Shown: positions 22,975 through 34,500 of the stretch, piece after piece
Layout of the letters: the number at the start of each line of letters is the position of its first letter
How positions within the stretch are numbered: the stretch's first letter is position 1
From: Bombardia bombarda
Taxonomy: Eukaryota > Ascomycota > Sordariomycetes > Sordariales > Lasiosphaeriaceae
DNA: 64,000 bases
Reading direction: 5' to 3'
Assembly (NCBI GenBank): GCA_030512295.1
Contig: JAULSR010000002.1
Coordinates: 124,001 to 188,000, forward strand
Notes under the pieces: generated by a model
Databases searched by the model: none
What the model saw: only the letters and a program-made list of their open reading frames with translations
Told to the model about the DNA's origin: nothing
Translations under genes and position numbers: made by a program

Positions 22975-25403
22975 GTTGTATCTCGGATTGGCGTTTGGGT
23001 ATTTGATGATTAACTGAACTGGGTTGGTTTTATGAGCGACGATAAGAAAGGGAAATGCATGGTTTGGTGGATTTGTCTATTGGTGAGTGGGCGACGGGGC
23101 TACTTTGCCTTGCCTAGTGTACAACTCAAGGCGCTTTTTTGGGGGGGAGGAGGATTGATCACCAGCCCTGTTTTCCTTTTTGTTTCCCCCTTTTATTGAG
23201 GGGGTGGTAGACTCGTCGGAGACGGGCGGGCATGGAGATGGATACCTGGGGTCACTGGGTGGGAACAAAGAGACAGACTTAGACGGGCTGAGAGCCAAGC
23301 ATTGGGCCACTTGTTTATATCAACGAGGCCATGTTAATTCTGATTGAAGAGAAGAGCATTGTAGACACGACTGTTGCAATATCGAAAGTAGATAGCTTGA
23401 CTGTCTGAGGTAAATAGATAATTCAGTGCAATTGCAGACGTGGTAGCGTTCTACATAGGTATAGTCTTTAGTACATACTGATCACGTACTAATCACATAC
23501 ATGTCCGCTCGGATCCTCCAAGAAGAAAAAGACGAGATAAGAGGAGGGCGGTGCACAAAGAGGAAAAAGAATGATTATTGTTATTATTGGGCGATAGTAA
23601 AGACGTCATGAGGTGGATGAGGTAGTGATAGTGGTGTCTCTGGGACTCTAGCTAGCCTCCTCCTTACCTCTGGTATTAACTGCTCCGAGACGATGAATGG
23701 CAGATTGATGGTGTGCTAGCTGTGCTTCCTGCTTGCTCCCTTTGGTTGTCACGACTCAGGAGGAAGGCAAGAGACAGGCACGCCCGCGGCGGGGTCAAAC
23801 AAGTGGGGCAGCATCGGCAGGAGCCACAACCGATACGTACAGTACACTTCGTTGTTACGGAGCACAGTTCAACAAAAACAAAAAAAAAACAAGACGAGGT
23901 AGGATTAACCGACGTGTTTTAAGTTGTATTAACAGATACTCTACTAGGCCAAGTTGATTTGTTTTAGTCTAGGCATTTGGTCTGGACAGATGGATGCTCT
24001 AGAAGTTGTCGTCACATTCCTAGTGCACAAATGGACTGTTTTTTCTTGTTAGAGAACCGTCTGCAATTTATTGGGGCTTGCAAGGTGCGAGGGCGTGAAA
24101 CAGCCGTGCAAGCCCTGCTCTCGGGTCCCTCGCGGATTCCCCTTAACGAGCTAAGGTGATGGGCCCCCCTGACGGGCAGCATGGAACCTTGGGCCCCCAC
24201 CTGGCTCCCTAACAGTGCCACGCCTCTAGCACGCCCACAAGGTTCAGGGCTTGCTGGCAAGAGCTGGCTTCTCCCATCGGCCGAGAAGGCGATCACGCAG
24301 CGCGCAGCTCCAGAGTGAGGCCGCGACTTCCCCCGCCGGGACAATTTTTGACTTTCAGGTACGGTTTTCGCCACAGTTCCAAGATGCTGCGATTAGAACA
24401 AGAGCTGTTCGGCTGTTCGCAAGAGGACTTCCTTTGCATTGCACCACTTGGGCCGTCTGGGGAGCATTTACTTTGTTTCATGGCGGACTTGGGAAAGCGA
24501 GGGCTTGTTTCACCAGCGATTGCCTCTCTCTCTCTCGCCTCTTTTTCCCTTTCCCTTTGCCTGCTGTCAGTTGCAGAATGGAGCCCCCTCGAGACCCATC
24601 CCCTCCCCTCCCCTCCCCCTCCCTCTCCCCCTCTAGCCGGGCACGGTAGATAATGTTTGAGCTGGTGCCTTCCGTGACATGGCAGAATCGACATGATGTG
24701 CAGCTGAGTCGAGGCTTTGATGGCGATCGCATAAACACGCCCGACAGGACGCTCGCTCCCTCCCCACCCCCCCTGCACTATACCATGGGCCCCCTTAGAA
24801 AACTGCATGATTGATTGATTGATGCTCAGGTCATTCTTGCTGTTACTGTGTGCCGACCCCTGCGGCTGTCGTTTCCAGACGAACATTGTGACCTTGCTTT
24901 CTTGCTGCTCCTTCTCCATCCCAAGTAAGTTCAACCCAAACGGGAAGAAGTCTCCCCCCCGGTCTTCCCCTGGTGGCTTCCCCGGGCATCATTCATGGGT
25001 CTACATTCCCCATGGTATTGTGTATACTTAAGGCAGCCACTTATCCAGCTTTGTGCCGATATTTCATCTCTTGTGTCTCTCCAGCCAAGCTCCGCCGTCG
25101 TGCGTTGATAAAGAAGATCCAAATACAAGTCTTCATCCCTGGGATTAGTTCTAGTCCATCAACGATCTTTCTCATGTCCATTCATTAAGAACCCAACCTT
25201 CATTTCTCAACTTTCGCTTCAAACAAACCGGCTCTCCCCCAAAGGAAACCCGAACCATTTACCCAGGCTGTGCCTCATCAATTTCAACACTTTTTAAACG
25301 ACAAAAACTTGGACCTGCTATACAGCATCACAGCCCACTGCCAACTTGCCCCAACATTCCAACATCCAACAGCAAGAAGCGCAATCCCCACAGACACATC
25401 AAA
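22975..25403. other. Intergenic, 3' flank of CCH1 and promoter of the small gene at 25.4 kb
   Basis: About 2.4 kb without a supportable coding frame. It includes an A-rich patch near 23872-23890, a CCCTC-rich tract (24601-24633) and a GATT tetranucleotide run near 24810-24822. The last 400 bases (pyrimidine-rich, CAAC-rich) look like a 5' leader of the next gene. Confidence 0.5.
24601..24633. repeat. CCCTC-rich simple repeat
   Basis: A pyrimidine tract made mostly of CCCTC and CCCCT units, with no G or A over about 33 bases. Such tracts are common in fungal promoters; no specific role can be assigned. Confidence 0.8.
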
Positions 25404-25688
25404 ATGCAGAACTCACGCTTCCAGTCCATCACGGCGCGCTTCTCGCGCCACAGCCTTCGGACATCTTTCCGCCGGTCGTCGTCGGCGTCCTCCCGGGCCA
25501 GCTCGGACAGGAACTCGTTTGTTTCACAGTCCAGCTCGCCCATCAGCATCTCGGGCAGCAGCATCATGTCTCGACAGAGGTCCATGATGGAGCCAGCCGA
25601 CGAGGAGGAGCGCAAGGAGCTCAACATTCTGGAGCCCCGACCTGCAGCATACTTTTGCAGCTTGGAGGAGCGCATGGCCACCTTTTAA
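25404..25688 (+). CDS. Small Ser/Arg-rich protein of unknown function
   Basis: A single exon of 94 residues with a good start context (CAAAATGCAG). The first 65 residues are rich in Ser and Arg (strongly basic, for example RFSRHSLRTSFRRSSSASSR), and the last 30 are acidic then aromatic (EEERKELNILEPRPAAYFCS, then LEERMATF). The bipolar charge and ordered-looking C terminus argue for a real gene. I do not recognise a named family; similar short proteins with a C-terminal ILEPRP motif may exist in related fungi, but that is recollection only. There is no signal peptide or membrane helix. The Ser/Arg part could be a phosphorylation target or nucleic-acid binder; nothing in the sequence decides it. 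Confidence 0.62.
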   Translation: MQNSRFQSITARFSRHSLRTSFRRSSSASSRASSDRNSFVSQSSSPISISGSSIMSRQRSMMEPADEEERKELNILEPRPAAYFCSLEERMATF

Positions 25689-26860
25689 ACCAGGTCAGCC
25701 ATGGGAGAGGAGAGATACGATAGACGACAACAACGACAAAGACCGATGAGCTCTGGGAGTACAGGTTATAACGTACGACACGGCTCGGTGCTGGAACACA
25801 CACACACTCTTCACATGATAATATGGATGGATAAGGATCGGGGTTCACGGAGGCAATGGCGTTTTACAAGTTCAGTGGTGGTGGCTTCAATGCCCAAGTT
25901 TACAAAACCTGTCTTAACTTTCAAGACTGGTGTTCTTTTTTCACCCATACCTTGGGGTTCTTTTGGAGGGAGACGTTGAGAGAAGAATGAAAGACACGGG
26001 CGCCTTGAGCCTGGATTTGCCTACTGTTTAGACCCTTTTGCTGCTGAGCCTCATTCGCGATGGCTTCTGTGAATTAATTCGCTTTCAAACGTGACTGCAA
26101 GCTTGCCATGTCATGTCATGCATTGGGAAATCGGAGCTAGCCCGTCTCAAGGTCTCAACCATGTTTCAGAAGCAAAAGGCCGCACCCCTGCCAAGAGACC
26201 CATATAGCTACGGGCTTTACACTATTTTACAGGGGTGTCGTCCTGGGCTCTTTTGATTCGTTTGATTGCTCCCGTGCCGGCAGAGACCCATCTCCCCGTC
26301 GCCGTCCCCCGGACTTGTGACGTCGACCGGCCATCCGGGTCGGGCTGGGTCGGGTTAAGGCCGGCCAGAACCTAACTAGCTTAGCTCGTAGAAAATGCCA
26401 CAACTGACGCACGTGTCTGATGTTTAGATTTACAGGCTACGCCGAGAGGTCATGGGCTGGTACATGTACATGTAATGATGTACCACTTGGGCCAGTTTGC
26501 TTGGTCGGCCGACACGACACATAGTCACCCAAAAGCCATCCAACGGGCCACTCCGACGCTGTTATGATTTGATCCCATCTCCATCGGGCACAAACGACCG
26601 CCATTTGCAGACTCTGGCATACTTGTCCTTTGCCCCCAGTTACGTACTCCGTCCTACCGACACGCGTAATTGACAATGACATGTATAAGGACCAGGAAGG
26701 CTCCAGAATACACATGCGACTGGCACAGCTTCCTCACGGTGGCATCGTGTCAGACCATTTCTCAACTCAGAGTCATAATAAACAGCAAATCCATCTATCC
26801 CCAGCAACAAAACCCACCGCAACAAACAACAACGGCGGTGACAGCGACACACGCGTGGCT
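25689..26860. other. Intergenic, promoter of the gene at 26.9 kb
   Basis: This interval holds the 3' flank of the small gene and the upstream region of the next. The CAACAAAC-rich stretch at about 26790-26840 looks like a 5' leader. Upstream in-frame ATGs (26681, 26717) leave the exact start of the next gene open. Confidence 0.5.
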
Positions 26861-28012
26861 ATGGCTCCGGGACTGTCCAAGAGTCTGTACATCACACCTC
26901 CGCACCAGAACGCACACTTGTCTATTCCATCCGCCATGGATCACCACTCACCCAAACCCTCCCCGGTCAACTATTTATCGGCGCTCGATAAGTCCAATAA
27001 TGCGGCGACAAAGACCATTCTCTCCTGCAGATTGTTCTTGCGCAAGAACGGCCTCCTTGAGAAGAAGCTCAAAAGCGTCATTGGAAGACCCTTCAAAAGC
27101 CGGACAAGGAAGAAGTTGCAACAAGGAATTTTGGCAGAGTCAGAGGAAGAAACAGAAGACTTCACCATGTTTGCGCGATCCCCAATAAGGCGCCAGGAGC
27201 CCTGCTCCTTCCGTACGAGGATATCCGACACGCCTACTTCCACTACTTCCACTGCCATTACATGCAGTGGCTTCGAAATCCAACCCGACATCCAGCAACA
27301 GCAACAACAGCTCAATCACCAACCGGGTCAAGTCATGTATCTGCTTTTCGACGATCATCACTGCGTCTCGGTCGAGCGAACCCTCTTCCAAGGAAGGAGC
27401 AGCCAATACCGACCTACTCTTTTCCAGCCCACCATCACACAAGCCACCACGACGATGCCACCAGCGCTGGGAACCCACCTCTACATGACCCCCAACCAGG
27501 AATCCATCCCCAACGACGACGACGATGAAACCGACAACGAATCTCTCTCCATCCACCACCCCACCACATCCCCCACAGTTGAAGAGCCCAATAACACCAC
27601 CACGGCCATGGACAGCGCCGTGGCATTTTCCATTCCCATCCCAGCAAAGCGGCAGCGACGCATGTCGCGCATGGCCATGCCGTTTTCATCCCCCGACGCA
27701 CGGCAGGAGCAGCATCGACGGCTAGTCGAGCGGAGGGCGGCTGAGATAGCCCAGGACCTGCCCGACGACTGGTCCGTCATCAACGACCCCTCGCTGATCC
27801 CGACCTACGCGCCCGCCGACATCATGCGGCGGTCCGCCCAGGACGTGCTTCTCAAGGGCGCCATCAACCAGGCCCGCACAGCGAGGAGGAGAATGCGCAT
27901 CTTTGAACGCACATGTCGCTCTTTTGTCAAGACCGTCTTTGAGCAGCAAGGCCCGGCATCATCGGGCCCATATGTATCAACAAAGTGCGTCGCTGTCGGC
28001 GCTGTTTATTAG
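26861..28012 (+). CDS. Unrecognised protein with basic C-terminal helical region
   Basis: A single open exon of 383 residues if the ATG at 26861 is used; 26936 (CCGCCATGG, a stronger context) and 26681 are alternatives. I do not recognise the family. A basic segment at about residues 62-95 (LLEKKLKSVIGRPFKSRTRK) is followed by low-complexity sequence with a six-Gln run and an acidic patch (NDDDDETDNE). The last about 110 residues look ordered: QRRMSRMAMPF, then helical, charged sequence (RRLVERRAAEIAQDLPDDWS), and a very basic helix (TARRRMRIFERTCRSFVK). No membrane helix or signal peptide is present. The long frame and structured C terminus support coding, but the function is unknown. Confidence 0.6.
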   Translation: MAPGLSKSLYITPPHQNAHLSIPSAMDHHSPKPSPVNYLSALDKSNNAATKTILSCRLFLRKNGLLEKKLKSVIGRPFKSRTRKKLQQGILAESEEETEDFTMFARSPIRRQEPCSFRTRISDTPTSTTSTAITCSGFEIQPDIQQQQQQLNHQPGQVMYLLFDDHHCVSVERTLFQGRSSQYRPTLFQPTITQATTTMPPALGTHLYMTPNQESIPNDDDDETDNESLSIHHPTTSPTVEEPNNTTTAMDSAVAFSIPIPAKRQRRMSRMAMPFSSPDARQEQHRRLVERRAAEIAQDLPDDWSVINDPSLIPTYAPADIMRRSAQDVLLKGAINQARTARRRMRIFERTCRSFVKTVFEQQGPASSGPYVSTKCVAVGAVY

Positions 28013-28488
28013 TTCTAGGACTTGTTCCCAGAGGGTTGGTTGCGGAGGCGCGAAGTTTTGCTTTTGGTCTTGTCTTGCTTGCTGTGGTTCATCAAACTAC
28101 ATAAGCCATGGTGAATATTCAAGGCGTCGTGTGTCGTATTGTACCATGTTCGTACCACCACACAAACACGTGTGCTTTCATCGTAGCTTTTTTTGCTCGC
28201 TGCCGCGTTACTCATGTCCCTTTTTCTCAAGAGCGCTTACACGCAGGACACTGCCTTGCATTGTATTTACTGCTTGTACATAATACAAATGCCTGTCTTC
28301 GTATTTCGTGAAAACTGTCACTCGCCTCTGGCACACCGTGTGACCTGCTATCGTCCTTCATTCCCTCCACTCGAACTGGTGTTTCCTAATAGTCTGCCTA
28401 AAAAAGGACAACTACGGATAGTATCACGAATTACACACTTGCTCAGCAATCAATACCTGCCCCAACGCCATTGCCATCACTTTCCGCC
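28013..28488. other. Short intergenic gap between two unrecognised genes
   Basis: It must contain the 3' end of the first gene and the promoter of the second. Nothing else is visible. Confidence 0.5.
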
Positions 28489-29430
28489 ATGCCCAACAAC
28501 CGCACCTCTTCCTCCTCCTCCCGCCTGCCCCAACAAGCCCCAACCGAGTCAACTGAACCTACCCCCCTGCAGCAATACATGTGCTGGCTCGTGCTGGGCG
28601 GCATCGGCCCCCCGCCCCCTTGGCCAAAGTTCCTGCGCATGATGGCCGCCTGCGTTGCGAAGCAGGCAGCCTTGGAAGCACAACGCCTCGAGGATAAGAA
28701 GACCAAAAAGGAAGCAAAGGGGGCCAAAAGGAAGCAGCAGAATGGAGAGAGAAGTGTTCAACGCATCGTCAGGCTGGGTGATGCTTTCCTGGATATGTTG
28801 ATTGACGGGAAGACCTGGCGGGTGAAGACGGGCACCAAGAAGTCTAGAATGGCCCACGGTGGGTGGAGGGATATCACGCCTCCTTCTGCGGGCGCCATGG
28901 CGGAGGAGGCGGAGAATGGTGGCGATGGGTCAGAAGAAAGGCAAGATGTGTTGTTGGCTGAGGAAGGTGCTGCAGCAAAAGACCCCGGCCCGGTGGAAGA
29001 GGAGCACTTGACAGAGATGGAGCACCCGGTACAGAAGGAGCAATCATCACCCACAGAGAAAAAGCCAATAGAAGTGGGGGAACAACCTGATACAGAGGAG
29101 CGATCAGTGCTGGACAAGCCAGCGGAGCAGCCGCCCCCGCCCCCGCCCCCGCCAACACAAGAGCATTTGCCGGCAGGAGAGCACCAAGTATCGGCGAGAC
29201 AGCCAGAAGGTCCTAGTAGTAATTCATCATTCATCACAGGGAACTTCAAAGGACAACAAAAAGCAGACACAAAAGAGAAGGACCAAGATAAAACGCTGCC
29301 TCATACCTCGGAGGCATGTGAGGAAGATGTAGAAGCTTCCAAAGCCCCGTATCACCACAGCCAACCCACCGGCGAGGACCTCGTTGTCGTTGTCACTGAT
29401 AACAGTCCCACTCCAGACGGCGTCTTGTAA
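28489..29430 (+). CDS. Unrecognised acidic, low-complexity protein
   Basis: A single exon of 313 residues starting at the first ATG of the frame (TTCCGCCATG). Residues about 20-130 look folded: PLQQYMCWLVLGGIGPPPPW with WPKFLRMMAACVAKQAALEA, a Lys-rich helix (KKTKKEAKGAKRKQQ), then RIVRLGDAFLDMLIDGKTWR and HGGWRDITPPSAG. The remaining 180 residues are Glu/Pro-rich and disordered, with an eight-Pro run. It follows another unrecognised gene in the same direction only 476 bases away. I do not recognise the family and no catalytic motif is visible. The in-frame length and the composition change at residue 130 favour a real gene, probably of narrow distribution. Confidence 0.58.
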   Translation: MPNNRTSSSSSRLPQQAPTESTEPTPLQQYMCWLVLGGIGPPPPWPKFLRMMAACVAKQAALEAQRLEDKKTKKEAKGAKRKQQNGERSVQRIVRLGDAFLDMLIDGKTWRVKTGTKKSRMAHGGWRDITPPSAGAMAEEAENGGDGSEERQDVLLAEEGAAAKDPGPVEEEHLTEMEHPVQKEQSSPTEKKPIEVGEQPDTEERSVLDKPAEQPPPPPPPPTQEHLPAGEHQVSARQPEGPSSNSSFITGNFKGQQKADTKEKDQDKTLPHTSEACEEDVEASKAPYHHSQPTGEDLVVVVTDNSPTPDGVL

Positions 29431-31254
29431 CACTACACTGCCACGGTGTTCTGGTCATTTGGTCATTGAGTCCGCACCCGGAGGGAGTCTACAAGTTGAT
29501 GTAAGAGAATGGAGGAAAGAAGAGGAAGAGGACAGACGGAACTCGATTTCGAGGGGGGAGGTTATACTCTTTGACGCCGGCCTGAGTGCACCTTCCGTGG
29601 GCATTGCTAATTTCCCGCTCTTGCCATACACCACAGTACGTGGCTTCCATAGCAGGAACTGCGCACGGGATATAGGCCGATAGAGGTCATCTGCTCCTGC
29701 CGAAACAGAGACGTCTAGGCTCCTCCTCCTCATCAGCCCACTGTCGAGTGTCAACTACAACGTTCAAGTGCGATGACGTAACGCCCCATTCAACCGGTGA
29801 GAACACAGACAGAATCAGCAGCAAGAGCAAGCGCAGCTTGATAATAAAGCAACCGTTCACATTGGCCCCAGCTTTCTCCAGGAAACCGGACGGATAGGAC
29901 ATGGAGATAGGAGATGGAAGATAGCGTGCACATTCTCTAAAAGAAAAGCATAAAAGGAAAGATATTGCATAGCAAGATGGACAAATCGGCAGTACCTACG
30001 TGTCAACCTTCAGGGTAACCATATCACAGTATGTCTTGCATGTTTATTATCCAGCTCAACGGTACCTACGCATGTGACGCGTCAACTGTCTCTCTACTGT
30101 TTTGTGCCCAAGTATCCTGATACATACGAGCGGCATAACCTCATTACACCGTCGCGTCTAGCACCATGCATGAAACCGAATCGGGCAAGTATGAAAACAG
30201 CTGCCCAGGCGACCGTTAAACGCGACCCTTTTTGAGGACGTGATGCAGGATCACCAACGAGGATAGATGATTCAATTGTCCCAGAAGCAAGCTGTGTGCC
30301 GCCGTGCTTGTCCCTTTTTCTCATTCATCCCCACATCGGGTAGAAAGAGAAAATTCCTCATTATACTTCGGTTAAACAAGGAATACACGATGTCAGATGA
30401 CAACCCCAGCCACCCGATTGTCACCACAATACCAGAGTAAATCTCAGCATAATGTTATGTCGATGTGATATTTTCATTTCCGTGCAGAACAATAACCGCC
30501 CCCCCAAAAAAAAACAACCCAGGAGACGAGACGAGACCAACAAAATAATATGTACACAAAGGTGGATTTGCTTGTTTCTGCGCGGCCTCCCACTTCCAAT
30601 TTTCTCCCACCATCCTCTCTAGACAGACACACAAAATGTTTCCCTCCATCGCTACCCGCCAACCAGCCATCCATCCATTCTTCCATCCCATTGCCATTCC
30701 GTGCCATGCCATTCCGTGCCAATGATGTAATATCGCAACCCACAAGCGCAATGGGCCGCGAAACAAAAACATAATCATCCCAGTAAGAATGAAGGAGGCA
30801 GATAGCAGCAACAACGACAACATCATCATCGACACCACAGCCTCAAGAAAGGACCATGAATAAACAAAATACCCTTATAAACTGGGCTATAAGCACACCT
30901 GACGCCTATTCCATTTGCCAGTGACACCTGGCGCCACCGCGATTAAAAAAAAACGTGAAAGCAAATAAGCCATGAAGAAATCCTGCCAATGCCGCACATG
31001 CCGTAGAGAAAAAAGACACCTGACCCGAACCTCGACACCCATCTTCAGTCGAGCTCCTCAACATCGAGGCTGTAGAAAATAATAAATAAAGCGCGTCTCT
31101 ACAAATGCCGGGGAATGAGGTTGCGCAGTCGTCTATACTTCATCATGTGTCGTCAAGGCTCTCTGGATCCAACCAAGGACATATCCTGAGACCAGATAAG
31201 ACTGAGGGTCGGTTCTTGTCGTGGCGTTGTGTGAGTATGTTGTGAACCGAGCTA
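29431..31254. other. Intergenic between converging 3' ends (unrecognised gene and cyclin B)
   Basis: About 1.8 kb. The part next to the cyclin stop (about 30400-31250) is A-rich on the plus strand and probably the cyclin's 3' untranslated region. A direct repeat of CCATTCCGTGCCA occurs near 30694-30721. No coding frame or RNA gene can be supported. Confidence 0.5.
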
Positions 31255-32920
31255 TCAAGAGATCTGGTCAAGCGATAGCTCGGTGTTGAGAACCCCATAG
31301 AGCTGCGCGTTCTTCTTGGCCCACTGGCGCGTCAAAATGGATGCTATCTCAACGTTAGTATTCAGTAGGCACAAAATGATTTGAGTGGATATGAAAGCAT
31401 ACCCTTCAGGAACTTCTTGCTGGCGTATTTCTTGAAGAAAGCCTCGTGGACAACAGGCCGTGCCAAGTAGTCAATCATGAGCTGGAACACGGGCTCAATT
31501 TCCTCCTCGGTAAAGCCAGCATAGTACTCGATGGTCTCATTCTATTAGAAAGTATTAGTAAGCAAACCTCCAAAGCACATGTGATTTGATGACTAACCCA
31601 TTCACCGCGGTCCAGGATCAATCGCGACAGGTACATAGCGCCGGCGGCGATATGGCTAGGGCGGTATGCCATAAATCGGTGGTCGAGAAGGCTGATCTCC
31701 ATCAAGTACTTTGCAATGGTGCGCGATTGGATGTCGTAGTTGTCTGCCTTGGAGATGCGTCTGAGGAAGTTCATGGGGTTGGGGTAGCTAAGATCATAGT
31801 TCAGGGTGGAGAGGATGAAGCGCTCGGCGCTCAGGATCTCAGACTCGCTGAAGCCATCGTCGGCAACGTGGCGGAAGTTGGCAATATGGGGAGAGAGAAC
31901 CTCTTCATACTTGGAAGCGATGAACATGGCGGTAATGCCGACCAGCTGCAGGCGGTCCAGTTGGACCACCTTCTCCGAAAGAAAGCGGTCGATGATGTTG
32001 ACGGCAAGAAACAAGGTTTCGGGAAGGAGGTGGAAACGGGTGTGGACCTCGATCAGCCAATCTATGAGAATGCCACGCGTCTTCCACTCCAAATCATCCT
32101 GGTGTGACATGTACTGAGGGTTCGGGATTGAACTGCACTCAAGGTCACGAAGATACTCGAAGATTTCGGTTGCGTACTCGGCGACCATGAGGGGATCATC
32201 AATGTCCTCGCTGTCCAAATTCTTAACGCCCTTGGGATAAACATGTTCAGCAGGCTCGACGAAAGCCTGCACTGGGACGGCGTCCTTGCGTGCAAGTGCT
32301 TCTTCCATCGTCTCTGGCTTGGCCTTCTTCTCGATATCGACGGCTGAGACTTTGGTCTCGCTGACGACGGCGTGGATCCTTTTCCGGACTGGCTCGCCCT
32401 CCTCAACGACTTCATCCTTGACGACAGTTGCCGTCGCGGCAACTCTGCGTTTCGTCCCACTGATAGAGCCTGCACCCTTACGATTTGTATCAGCGGCCTT
32501 GTTGTTGGCGGGCTTGGTAGCCAAGGGCTGGCGGGCCGTCGTGGTAGTCCTCTTCTGAATACCACTGGGATGAGCGGCCTTGGAGACAAGACCAGCCTTG
32601 GTCACAGGCTTCTTTCCGTCCGCAACGGCATCGGCCTTAGGAACGTTGCTGAGGTCGCCGAGAGCAGCACGCTTCCTCGCAGGGGCGGCGGCGGCGGCGG
32701 CGACAATCTTCTTGGACTGCAACGCTTTCGTGGGCATTGCGAGCTCATCCACATTCAACGTGGCCGCCTTAGCTCGGGTCATACGCGTCGTGGCAGCTGT
32801 GCTGTTCTCGTCATTTTCGTTCGTTACCGCCCGGGTAATTCTTGTTTTCTGAGGCGATTGCGTCAGCGAGGAGCACGCGTTATATTTGGCCCTGGGGTCA
32901 ATATCACTCACAGGAGGCAT
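31255..32920 (-). CDS. G2/mitotic B-type cyclin
   Basis: B-type cyclins bind Cdc2/Cdk1 to drive entry into mitosis; the counterparts are NimE of Aspergillus and Cdc13 of fission yeast. Exons are 32920-32912 (only nine bases, encoding MPP), 32848-31598, 31541-31403 and 31343-31255, for 495 residues. The N terminus carries a perfect destruction box RAALGDLSN at residues 63-71 (RxxLxxxxN), the APC/C degradation signal. The cyclin box begins near residue 235 with the hallmark WKTRGILIDWLIEVHTRF, followed by DRFLSEK and IASKYEE; the C-terminal cyclin fold extends to the end (YYAGFTEEE, WAKKNAQLYG). An alanine run lies at residues 53-58. The mini-exon is supported by a GTGAGT donor, a CGCTGACGC branch point and a CCTCAG acceptor. 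It is divergent from the uL2m gene. Confidence 0.95.
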
Positions 32921-34500
32921 CTTGGTCACGGTATTCGGGGTTAAGCAGACAAACAAATGCTGGCTTAGGCTGTCCAATGTGTCAGTCGCAACGCGTTGTT
33001 TCGGGGGAAAGAGTGCAATTAGGACCAGCCAGCAGCATTTCCCGGGCGCGAAATCTAATTGTCCGGCGCGACGATGGGGATTGCAAAACTAGCTAGTGGA
33101 TGCGGATGCTTAGCGAGTGGAGGTCAAGGGCTACACACCAAAAAGTTGGGGATAGAGAACAAGAATAGTCGCGATGTCTTGTTGTTGTGTGTTGCTATGG
33201 TGGGAGATATATGAGATGTCGACCCTCGCTCGTCCCGAACAAGGTACTCCTGATGGCGATGCTGCTGTCCTGGGCTTGCGTCGACGAGAGATAAATGAGA
33301 AAACAAGAGACGCGTCCGCCGTGTAATTATTAGGGTGGATAGATCACGGTGGAGGTTTTTGCCTGGCAGTGGGCAAGTACCTGTGATCAGAAGAGGTAGA
33401 GGACCGGGAGGACTTCGTAGTTGAGAATAGGAAGCGGTTATGTGCAGAGGAAAAGCCTTTGTTTTTAAGACGTGATGGTGGAGGAGTCGGGGCTCGACGC
33501 TGGGAAGCGAGGACGTGTGGACAACCCAGGTACCAAGCCAGACGAGACGTGCCGGGCTAGGAAGTTCGAAGTACCTCTCGCTAGCGCGAAATCGCGATTG
33601 CAGTGATGTAACAGCCTTGACGACCAACTGCCTTCTTGCTCCGTAACGCGTCAATTGCTCTTGGAAGCGCCGAAGAGAGCTTATAATAGGCCGATTGAGT
33701 ATTTTAGATGTGAATAGCCGAGTGCAGATGCTTGTTGAGGGTTTGCAAGTGGAGTTGCAAGCTGAGGAAAGCAAAATGACAATAGCTCAAAGATGGGAAT
33801 TGACGGTGTTGCGGTACAACCATGAGGTACAAGTGGGTGCAGGGGGGACGCGATGAAGGAACGTGCCGCCAAATCCCGCTCCCTTGCTAGAACCCACCGT
33901 CAACAGAGGCAACCGCGGGGCAACGCTTTCCTGATTGGCGCAATGCTGAAGCATTTCACAACAGCACGCTCCCTAGAGCGGCCCCAGCTAAAGAGCGCGC
34001 CCAGCGTGCCCAGTAACGGTCGCTGCAGCGCCCTGCGGGCCTTCCGTGCCGCGCTTTTCGCGCCTAGAGCCCCTCTAGGTCCAACTGTGGCTTTCTGCCT
34101 TGCCTAAATGAGACTACTCTCTCTGTCTATGATTCTGCACTCTGCACTGTGCACCAGCCACACCTGCACACCTCTTAGGCTTGGCGACCGACCTGGACGG
34201 GACGGACAAGTTCAGGTGGGCTGAAGTAATTTTCCGACGCCGCAAATAGGTGGTAGGTTCCCGGGTCCATCACCTCAGCTTGAGCTTCATTGCAAGCTGC
34301 CATTGCCGACCTCGACGACGCCCCGAGCCAGCCAACCCGGCCAATTGGCTGCCCTACTGTGTCGCAATTCCGCTTGGAGGTTCGGCCTGCCTCGTCGAGC
34401 TCCCGCTCCCATTTCCGTCCTCGCCCTCGCCCTCGCCCTCGACCTCGACCTCGCCATCCCCGAGGCCCTGCCTTTTATCCACCCACCCACCCGATCCGCC
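32921..34500. other. Divergent promoter region of cyclin B and mitochondrial uL2
   Basis: About 1.6 kb shared by two genes transcribed outward. A 217-codon frame on the minus strand (33124-33774) starts with a non-ATG codon and has no recognisable domain, so it is treated as chance or leader sequence of the cyclin. Confidence 0.5.

Noticed and set aside
33124..33774. 217-codon minus-strand frame upstream of cyclin B
   Set aside because: It opens with a non-ATG codon, shows no domain or composition typical of a folded protein, and lies where the cyclin leader is expected.
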